NCBI GenBank assembly: GCA_903930485.1
Contig: CAIYYO010000194.1
Coordinates: 1 to 5,174, forward strand
Length of the DNA: 5,174 bases
DNA from: Methanobacteriota archaeon
GTDB taxonomy: Archaea > Altiarchaeota > Altiarchaeia > IMC4 > QMZM01
Direction of reading: 5' to 3'
The notes under the pieces were generated by a model. That model had not been told where the DNA came from. It did not search any database and saw only the letters and a list, made by a program, of their open reading frames with translations. This document shows, in pieces, positions 1 to 5,174 of this stretch; the stretch's first letter is position 1, and each line of letters opens with the position of its first letter. A program made the translations under genes and the position numbers.

Positions 1-1703
1 ACTTCGTCGGCTCCCTTGAAGCTGCCCGCGTCTATCACCCCTACTTCGACGAATATGTAATTCTTGAATCCTGCTCCGAAGGACTTGAAAATGTTCGCTA
101 TCGTGTATGCGCCGATGCCGTTGTATCCGTTCACGAGAACGACGGCGGTTTTTGCCTTGGGGTCGAAGGCCTTGTTTGCGTCGCTGTTCTCGATCACTTC
201 CGGGAATGTCGCAAGCCTTGGCGAACCCGGGGTAGGCAGTACCTTGTCGAGCTTTTTAGTCCTGCGTTCGGCGTGGACGTAATGCTGCTTTACTGCAAAG
301 ACCAGGGCTATCATCGCCCCGGTTATCAGTATGGTTATCCAGCCTCCTTCGTTGAATTTTACCAGGACCATGGATACCAGGATGAATGACGTAAGGACTA
401 GGCCTATGCCGTTTATGAGTATCCTCTTGCTCCAGTTCTTGACTACTGCGCGACTCTCCAACCAGTAGCGCACCATGCCTGCCTGGCTGAGAGTGAACGT
501 GACGAAGACCGTGATGCTGTACAATACGAGCAGGAACTGGACCGAGCCGCCGGTAAGTATCATCAGGATGAGAGACGAACCGCCCATTATGAGTATGCCG
601 TTCTGGGTCACGAGCCGGTCGCTTAATGTCGCGAACCTGGTCGGCACCCATTTGTCGAGGGCCATGTTCGCAAGGACGCGGGGCCCGTCCAGGAATCCTG
701 TCTGGGCTGCGACGAATAGGAGTGCGGCTTCCGAAACGAGCGTGAGTATTACTAGATAGTATCCGGGAGCGCCCCATCCCGCGGTTATGTTCTCGAAGAG
801 GACTGCGTTGAGGGTCTTCCCGGGCGCGGGCTCGACTTCATAGAGGAGGTAGCAAAGCATCAGGCCGAGGACCATGAATATCAGGGACGCGGCCATGAGC
901 TGCATCGTCCGCTTGGCGGTCTGGACCTTGGGTTCCCTGAGGATAGGTATCCCGTTGCTGACCGCTTCCAGGCCCGTGTATGTCCCGGCTCCCATGCTGT
1001 AGGATCTCATTATCAGGAATAGCAGGCCGAAGAGGCCTATCTCTTTTACGGTGCCTGCGCTGTCTGTCACTATTCCGGAGGCCACTTTCGGGAAATTCAT
1101 GAAGTGGTTGGCGAAGGCGTATGAGAGGAGGCCCAGATGAGTGATGACGAAGAGAAGGAAAATCGGCATCAGTATCGTGACCGATTCCTTGACCCCGCGC
1201 AGGTTCAATACAAGTATGAAGAGAACTATACAGACAGCCGATGCGAGCTGGAGGATCCGCCACTCCGGAGGGATGAAGCTGAACAACGCCTCTACGCCGC
1301 TTGCTATGGAAAGCGTGATCGTTAGAATGTAATCGATCAATAGAGCGCATCCTGAGACCATCCCGAGTTCGGGCGAGAGCAGCTTGCTTGCGACGACGTA
1401 TCCTCCGCCGCCGTTTGGGAACAATCCCGTGATCTGGGAATAGCTGGAAGCGATTATGACGATAGTCAAGACCGTTCCGAGGGCGACGAAAACCGCCAGG
1501 TATGCGTGGTGGCCCAGGGTTATGAATGCTTCCGCAGGACCGTACGAGGAAGAGCTTAAGGCGTCGGAGCCGAGGCCGACCCAGGCGAAAAGCGCGATGA
1601 GAGAGAGCCGGTGGAATATCTTTGGATCGAAAGGGTTCAGGGTTTTCCCGATCGTCACTCTCTTGAGTCGCTTTATCAGGGACTTCCCTGACCTTGTTTT
1701 CAT
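1..1703 (-). CDS. KimA-like APC-superfamily transporter, probable K+ importer (3' end outside window)
   Basis: This is an integral membrane transporter with about 12 hydrophobic segments across residues 34-472, followed by a soluble domain from about residue 479 that is cut off by the window edge after residue 567. The best match I recall is Bacillus KimA (YdaO), a proton/K+ symporter. Shared landmarks are SSDALSS with D47 and Y54, the glycine-rich PNGGGGY at 96-102, LLIDYILT with D124, Y125, T128 and S132, YTGLEAVSN with T243, and LYSITVF with Y395. These align with KimA residues D36, Y43, D117, Y118, T121, S125, T230 and probably Y377, so K+ is the favoured substrate; another cation or an amino acid remains possible. 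The C-terminal part (VVLVNGYNG at 521-529) resembles the cytosolic USP-like domain of this family. The ATG at 1703 is the only plausible start: an in-frame stop lies at 1743-1745, no start codon lies between, and the next Met is at residue 115. No Shine-Dalgarno is seen. It is divergent from the RNase J gene. Family assignment is firm; substrate is inferred. Confidence 0.88.
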   Translation of the reverse strand, partial: MKTRSGKSLIKRLKRVTIGKTLNPFDPKIFHRLSLIALFAWVGLGSDALSSSSYGPAEAFITLGHHAYLAVFVALGTVLTIVIIASSYSQITGLFPNGGGGYVVASKLLSPELGMVSGCALLIDYILTITLSIASGVEALFSFIPPEWRILQLASAVCIVLFILVLNLRGVKESVTILMPIFLLFVITHLGLLSYAFANHFMNFPKVASGIVTDSAGTVKEIGLFGLLFLIMRSYSMGAGTYTGLEAVSNGIPILREPKVQTAKRTMQLMAASLIFMVLGLMLCYLLYEVEPAPGKTLNAVLFENITAGWGAPGYYLVILTLVSEAALLFVAAQTGFLDGPRVLANMALDKWVPTRFATLSDRLVTQNGILIMGGSSLILMILTGGSVQFLLVLYSITVFVTFTLSQAGMVRYWLESRAVVKNWSKRILINGIGLVLTSFILVSMVLVKFNEGGWITILITGAMIALVFAVKQHYVHAERRTKKLDKVLPTPGSPRLATFPEVIENSDANKAFDPKAKTAVVLVNGYNGIGAYTIANIFKSFGAGFKNYIFVEVGVIDAGSFKGADE

Positions 1704-1716
1704 GGTGTTCTTCTGG

Positions 1717-1726
1717 AATATATAAG
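1717..1726 (+). promoter_or_regulatory. TATA-like box for the RNase J gene
   Basis: The run AATATATAAG resembles the archaeal box A. With the usual 26-27 nt to initiation, transcription would start near 1748, giving a leader of about 27-30 nt before the ATG pair at 1775/1778. A second AT-rich stretch at 1736-1743 (TATTTATC) could instead give a leader of about ten nucleotides. No Shine-Dalgarno is visible before the ATG. The assignment rests on spacing and composition only. Confidence 0.45.
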
Positions 1727-1755
1727 GCCTACAGGTATTTATCTACGAATGCGCC

Positions 1756-1767
1756 ATATAATAAAAA
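1756..1767 (-). promoter_or_regulatory. TATA-like box for the KimA-like transporter gene
   Basis: Read on the minus strand this is TTTTTATTATAT, close to an archaeal box A. Initiation about 26 nt downstream would fall near 1734, leaving roughly a 31-nt leader before the ATG at 1703. Read on the plus strand the same box would place initiation inside the RNase J gene, so minus-strand use fits better. The minus-strand run over 1736-1745 is an alternative that would give a very short leader. Confidence 0.4.
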
Positions 1768-1774
1768 CGTTCAC

Positions 1775-3061
1775 ATGATGAAAATCACTGCCGTAGGCGG
1801 CTATAAGGCCGTAGGCCGTAACATGACTGGGGTTTCGGTCGGAAAGGAGACTGTAGCCATAGACAACGGCATCCGTCTCGACACGCTTCAGATGTACGAC
1901 CCGGACGAGGTCGACGTCCTTGCCGAGAAGACCGTGGACGAGCTTATCTCGATGGAGATCATCCCTGACATGCGGCGGCTGAAGAATGTTTCGGCCCAGG
2001 TTTTGTCTCACGGGCACCTCGACCACATAGGGGCGTTGTCCATCAACAGGCCCAGGGTGCCGATAATTTCGACGCATTACACCGTCGACCTCTGCCGTAA
2101 GGAGTACAAGGAGGGCAATTATTATTCCATGGGCTACGCCGAGCCTCATGAAATATCGAGAGACGTCAGCGTCGAGTTCTTCGAGGTCACGCACAGCATA
2201 CCTTTTTCATCCATCGTCGTACTGCATACGCCCGAGGGCGACGTGATCTATGCCAGTGATTTCCGTCTCGACAACCATTCCCAGATAGCCAAGACCGATT
2301 ACAAGGGCCTGCGCAGGATCGCGAGCGGCAATCCGCGCGCCCTTATCGTGGAATCCACGAGGGTCTGGGACGAAGGAAAGACCTCTTCCGAGTCCGTTGT
2401 CAGGAGCAAGCTGTCGGACGTGATGGAATTCATCGATTCAGGCCTTATCATCGCGACGACCTTCTCGACGCACGTCGAAAGGATCCAGGCGATACTCGAC
2501 GAGGCCGAAAAGTCCGGCAGGACGCCGCTGATCTTGGGCAGGTCGTTTTCAAGGCAGATATCCATCGCGGAAAAATTCGGGATACTCCATCTGCCGCCGA
2601 ACGCGCAGGTCTACGCCACAGGCAAGGCCGTGAAGCGGGCGCTTTCCGAGATACGCAACAGGGACGATTACTTCCTTCTCGTGACCGGGCATCAGGGCGA
2701 GCCGGAGTCTGTGATATCCAAGATCGCGGACGGCCGGCTACAATTCAAGCTGAAGAAGGGCGACTCGGCGATATTGTGCGCGAACACGATCCCTTCGCCC
2801 CTGAACGTCGCGACCCGGTATATTCTTGAGACCAGGCTGAAGTCCCGTGGCGTACGTATATTCGACAACGTCCACGTTTCTGGACACGCAGCGAGGGAAG
2901 ACCACAGGTATCTTCTCAATCTGCTGAAGCCCGACCACATCGTGCCGTGCCACGGCAGTCTTGAGATGAGGACCGGTTATGCGTCGCTTGCCTTGGAAGA
3001 GGGGTATGAGATGAACAAGAATATACACCTGCTCGTCAACGGCGGCGAGACGGAGTTTTAG
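1775..3061 (+). CDS. rnj: Archaeal ribonuclease J, beta-CASP metallo-beta-lactamase fold
   Basis: This is a complete 428-residue cytoplasmic ribonuclease of the archaeal RNase J group, which typically acts as a 5'-3' exonuclease in RNA turnover. The metallo-beta-lactamase half shows D30 (AIDNGIRLD), the zinc motif HGHLDH with H79, H81, D83 and H84, H140 (EVTHS) and D162 (YASDF). The beta-CASP part shows E193 (VEST, motif A), H233 (STHVER, motif B), the conserved TGHQGE at 304-309, H371 (VSGHA, motif C) and the terminal H393 (PCHG). No catalytic position is missing. The length fits archaeal RNase J (about 450 residues), and the N-terminal KH domains of archaeal CPSF proteins are absent. An in-frame ATG at 1694 would add 27 residues unlike the family, overlap the divergent gene and swallow the TATA boxes. 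The family's N-terminus begins at ITAVGG, so 1775 (or 1778, one Met shorter) is chosen. The 3' end interlocks with the convergent surface-protein gene. Confidence 0.93.
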   Translation: MMKITAVGGYKAVGRNMTGVSVGKETVAIDNGIRLDTLQMYDPDEVDVLAEKTVDELISMEIIPDMRRLKNVSAQVLSHGHLDHIGALSINRPRVPIISTHYTVDLCRKEYKEGNYYSMGYAEPHEISRDVSVEFFEVTHSIPFSSIVVLHTPEGDVIYASDFRLDNHSQIAKTDYKGLRRIASGNPRALIVESTRVWDEGKTSSESVVRSKLSDVMEFIDSGLIIATTFSTHVERIQAILDEAEKSGRTPLILGRSFSRQISIAEKFGILHLPPNAQVYATGKAVKRALSEIRNRDDYFLLVTGHQGEPESVISKIADGRLQFKLKKGDSAILCANTIPSPLNVATRYILETRLKSRGVRIFDNVHVSGHAAREDHRYLLNLLKPDHIVPCHGSLEMRTGYASLALEEGYEMNKNIHLLVNGGETEF

Positions 3062-5174
3062 TCTGATATGTCCTCTTCTTTTGCGCGATGCTGATGCGTC
3101 GTCACGAGATTCTTAAGGCTTGCCCCGTGTCCTCTGAATCCGTCTTTCGCTATCTTCTCCGGCGGCTTCCTCTCAGGCGCCTTTTTTTCCGGGACCGGAC
3201 CGGACCGTGCGATCTCTTGTTGGATGGTTTGTTCCGGGAGGGTCGTCGCAGGCTCGCGGACTGCTTTCTTCGCCGGTTCGGCAGCGGCTGGGCGCTCGGC
3301 GGCAACCTTCTTGGCAGGCGCTTTCGCAGCCATGGCTTCCCGTTTCTTCATGCCCTTCTCGACGTCGTCTATGATGGCGTCCTCTTCTATGACGTCGCGA
3401 AGCTTCGGGGTCGTATTCTTCCTTGCCTGCTTCACCGCCCAAAAGGATATCAAGGCGATCACGAGCACTACGCACGCTATTATTATGAGGGCCGTATTGT
3501 CTGATTGCGGATTCTGCGGCGGAGCCTGCTGCTTTATCTCTTCAAGCCCGCCGGAGTCTTCCTTTATCCTTGCCATGAGTTCCGCGGTCTTGTTCACGGA
3601 CGCTTCGTCTCTCAGGAAGGAGTAAGAGTCGTTGGCCTTTTTCGCGTCGTTGTACGCGTTGTCGTAATCCTTTCTCTCGAGGGCGCTTGTTGCGTTTTCT
3701 AAAAACCCGTCCGCCTCGGACTTCAGGAAATCCTTCGAGTTCTTCGATATCTCGTTGCACCTTGCTATGCTGTCCGCCTCTATCGTCGGGTATTTGTTCT
3801 TGGCTATTTCGGCATACAGCGTCGCATTCCTGTAGTCACGGGCCATGAACGCGTTATATGACAGAGTGTATTCGGCGTCTGCTTCGGCCTTTTTTCTCTG
3901 CGACTGTATCTCATAGTTGTTTATCTGGGTATAGAGGGCTTCGCATTCCTTTATCTTCCCGAAGGCCCCGAGCTCGGAGTACACCTTTTTCGCGCTAGCA
4001 AGGCTTTCCCTCGCCGCCGAATAGTTGCCCTGGAGGAAAAGAGTGGTCGCTTTAGAAAGGTCCCTCGTCGCGTTGAGCATCTTGGCCTGGCTCTTTGATT
4101 CGAGGACATACACGTGCTGGTCCAGCGAGCCGAGGACGGTCTCGACCGAGCCGTCGTCGTAGAGGTCTCCGGTGGCGATGCTTATCACCGGCAGGCGGGT
4201 CCCGTAGTTGTAGAGCATGTTTCCGTCCTTGCCCAGGACGTAGAATTTGTCGGATTCCGCGAGTATCTCCTGCTTTCCGTCTCCGTCGACGTCCGCGACC
4301 TCTAATCCGTATACCTCGTTGTTGAGGCCTCCCTTCCATACGGGGTTTAAGTCTTTGTCGTATGCATAGACATCGTTGGAGCCCACGAGTATGTATTTGC
4401 TCCCGCTCTTGTCAAGGTCCGCGACCTTGACGGCCCTCGCGCTTCCCTGCTTCATGACGGTTTTCTTCTGTTGTCCCTTGCTCGTCAAGATGTAGATGTT
4501 GTCCTCGCACCCGGCGATTATCTCGACCGAGCCGTCGGCGTCGACGTCTTCGGCGACGACGCTGTCTACTCCTTTAGCAGTGTCGAAATTCCAGATCTCG
4601 GTCCCTTTTCCGGGGTCGAGCGCGTATACCTTGCCGGGCTTGTTCATGTCTCCGCCTTTCCCGTTTGTGCCGATGATCAATTCCTTGAGGTTGTCGTTGT
4701 TTATGTCGGATGCATATACTGAGGTGACTTTTTCCTTTAAGTCCTTGTCCCATTTCTTGATGTGGTTGGCGCCGTAGACGAGTATCTTTCCTCCGCCGTT
4801 GGAGTTCGCGGTGACGACGAGCTCTTTCTTGCCGTCGTTATCTATGTCGTCCGCGAGCATGTCGACTACGCCGAACTGGTTCGGTCCCGGTATAATGAGG
4901 CTGGCGTCCTTTTCGCCCGCCTGGTTTATGAAGAATATGTTGTTGAGGACCCCGACGATGACTTCCTTTTTTCCGTCGTTGTTGAGGTCGTCCACCAGCA
5001 TGGCTGCGATGGCCGGCATGTTGGAGTACTCCCATGTCTTGCCTCCGTCCCTGTTCAGGAGGTACACCCAGCCTGCGCTCCCGGATATCTTTTCTTCGCT
5101 TACTCCGGCTACGATGTCCTTCATGCCGTCGTTGTCGAGGTCGCCTATGTATAGTTGCCGGACGGTGGATTTGA
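3058..5174 (-). CDS. FG-GAP/VCBS beta-propeller single-pass surface protein (5' end outside window)
   Basis: The reading frame is open to the window edge, so the 704 visible residues are the C-terminal part; the signal peptide and true start lie beyond 5174. An ATG at 5124 falls inside a calcium motif and is not the start. Residues 1-359 form eight repeats, each with a DxDxDG-like motif (starting at residues 11, 62, 109, 156, 209, 252, 294 and 336) and a beta strand of the VYALDP type, often followed by GxxxW as in PQQ-like propellers. Residues about 361-551 are helical, with three TPR-like repeats and six N-glycosylation sequons. A transmembrane helix spans about 560-580, followed by the basic stretch KQARK. 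The tail (581-704) is rich in Ala, Lys, Pro and Glu and ends with GFRGHG...HQHR...DISD. The likely topology is propeller outside, tail inside. A role in adhesion, ligand sensing or holding a surface complex is inference; I do not recognise a named family for the whole protein. It converges on the RNase J gene. Confidence 0.87.
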   Translation of the reverse strand, partial: KSTVRQLYIGDLDNDGMKDIVAGVSEEKISGSAGWVYLLNRDGGKTWEYSNMPAIAAMLVDDLNNDGKKEVIVGVLNNIFFINQAGEKDASLIIPGPNQFGVVDMLADDIDNDGKKELVVTANSNGGGKILVYGANHIKKWDKDLKEKVTSVYASDINNDNLKELIIGTNGKGGDMNKPGKVYALDPGKGTEIWNFDTAKGVDSVVAEDVDADGSVEIIAGCEDNIYILTSKGQQKKTVMKQGSARAVKVADLDKSGSKYILVGSNDVYAYDKDLNPVWKGGLNNEVYGLEVADVDGDGKQEILAESDKFYVLGKDGNMLYNYGTRLPVISIATGDLYDDGSVETVLGSLDQHVYVLESKSQAKMLNATRDLSKATTLFLQGNYSAARESLASAKKVYSELGAFGKIKECEALYTQINNYEIQSQRKKAEADAEYTLSYNAFMARDYRNATLYAEIAKNKYPTIEADSIARCNEISKNSKDFLKSEADGFLENATSALERKDYDNAYNDAKKANDSYSFLRDEASVNKTAELMARIKEDSGGLEEIKQQAPPQNPQSDNTALIIIACVVLVIALISFWAVKQARKNTTPKLRDVIEEDAIIDDVEKGMKKREAMAAKAPAKKVAAERPAAAEPAKKAVREPATTLPEQTIQQEIARSGPVPEKKAPERKPPEKIAKDGFRGHGASLKNLVTTHQHRAKEEDISD
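3182..3188 (+). terminator. Possible U-tract terminator for the RNase J transcript
   Basis: Seven consecutive T on the plus strand lie 121 nt past the RNase J stop codon, the longest T run after the gene. Archaeal terminators are often plain U-tracts. Here the tract also encodes Glu-Lys-Lys of the convergent protein, so coding constraint could explain it. No stem precedes it that I can support. Confidence 0.2.
3550..4092 (-). repeat. Three tandem TPR-like helical repeats forming a predicted stalk
   Basis: Three helical units align on a [G/D]-[N/D]-Y-x-x-A core: GNYSAA, RDYRNA and KDYDNA, at visible residues 382-387, 445-450 and 501-506 (63 and 56 apart). Units 2 and 3 also share EAD 17 residues before the Tyr. 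Units 1 and 2 each have one Cys 25-26 residues after the Tyr (KECEAL, ARCNEI); unit 3 has Thr there (NKTAEL). The composition (Ala, Lys, Glu, Asn, Tyr; almost no Pro) fits helical hairpins rather than a disordered linker. They join the last propeller strand directly and end about 20 residues before the transmembrane helix, after a Pro/Gln-rich spacer (QQAPPQNPQ). Confidence 0.6.
4096..5172 (-). repeat. Eight FG-GAP/VCBS-type propeller blades with DxDxDG calcium motifs
   Basis: Motifs in order are DLDNDG, DLNNDG, DIDNDG, DINNDN, DVDADG, DLDKSG, DVDGDG and DLYDDG, spaced 51, 47, 47, 53, 43, 42 and 42 residues apart. Most are followed by K/S-x-E-hhhG, as in VCBS/FG-GAP repeats. Blade 4 has lost the closing Gly, blade 6 has Ser for the third acidic residue, and blade 8 has Tyr at the second acidic position, so calcium affinity probably differs between blades. 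Seven- or eight-bladed propellers are usual; one or more further blades may lie past the window edge. The DNA repeats are degenerate, so these are old duplications. Confidence 0.85.

Noticed and set aside
256..777. 173-residue minus-strand frame inside the transporter gene
   Set aside because: It is an out-of-frame, Arg/His/Pro-rich shadow; the transporter frame is continuous and homologous through this region. The same applies to the one at 838-1350.
1694..1774. Upstream ATG adding 27 residues to RNase J
   Set aside because: The extension is unlike the family N-terminus, overlaps the divergent transporter's first codons and covers both TATA-like boxes.
1704..1774. c-di-AMP (ydaO-type) riboswitch upstream of the KimA-like gene
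   Set aside because: The predicted leader of about 31 nt is far too short for that riboswitch, and no matching structure was seen.
3224..3625. 133-residue plus-strand open frame opposite the inner tail and TM helix
   Set aside because: It is the antisense of Ala/Lys/Pro-rich coding; the Ala/Ser/Phe-rich product simply mirrors the tail composition and the opposite strand has clear protein features.
5122..5124. ATG as the start of the surface-protein gene
   Set aside because: The Met lies directly after the calcium motif DLDNDG, and the frame stays open to 5174 with blade sequence (VRQLYIG), so the gene begins outside the window.
4762..5154. 130-residue plus-strand open frame opposite the propeller
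   Set aside because: It is the antisense of the repetitive DxDxDG coding, with Val/Tyr/Asp-rich low-complexity output and no recognisable domain.
3058..5174. Frameshift or pseudogene in the surface-protein gene
   Set aside because: The reading frame is uninterrupted, with regular motif spacing, a clean TM helix and an in-frame stop.

Overview
The window looks archaeal. It encodes an archaeal-type RNase J with no bacterial-style C-terminal extension. The only real intergenic gap (71 bp) has AT-rich boxes resembling archaeal TATA elements, and neither start inside the window has a convincing Shine-Dalgarno sequence. The lineage cannot be fixed from this sequence alone; an uncultured euryarchaeal or DPANN-type genome is a guess.

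Three genes fill almost the whole window. Positions 1-1703 (minus strand, 3' end outside) encode the first 567 residues of a 12-TM APC-superfamily transporter. It closely resembles the bacterial proton-coupled potassium importer KimA (YdaO) and retains the KimA ion-site residues as I align them from memory. A 71-bp divergent promoter region (1704-1774) follows, with one TATA-like box facing each way. Positions 1775-3061 (plus strand) encode a complete beta-CASP ribonuclease J of 428 residues with every catalytic motif present. Positions 3058-5174 (minus strand, 5' end outside) encode the last 704 residues of a large single-pass surface protein. Its parts in order are a calcium-motif FG-GAP/VCBS beta-propeller, a helical repeat stalk, one transmembrane helix, and a 124-residue Ala/Lys/Pro-rich tail.

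The RNase J and surface-protein genes converge so tightly that their stop codons interlock (4-nt overlap), leaving no untranslated spacer. No pathway obviously joins the three genes: ion uptake, RNA turnover and a cell-surface protein look like compact genome packing rather than one operon. The most distinctive item is the surface protein. Its layout (outer FG-GAP propeller, stalk, TM helix, short inner tail) recalls the alpha subunit of integrins, and all its extracellular N-glycosylation sequons within the window lie in the stalk. I saw no RNA genes, CRISPR array, insertion sequence or integration site.
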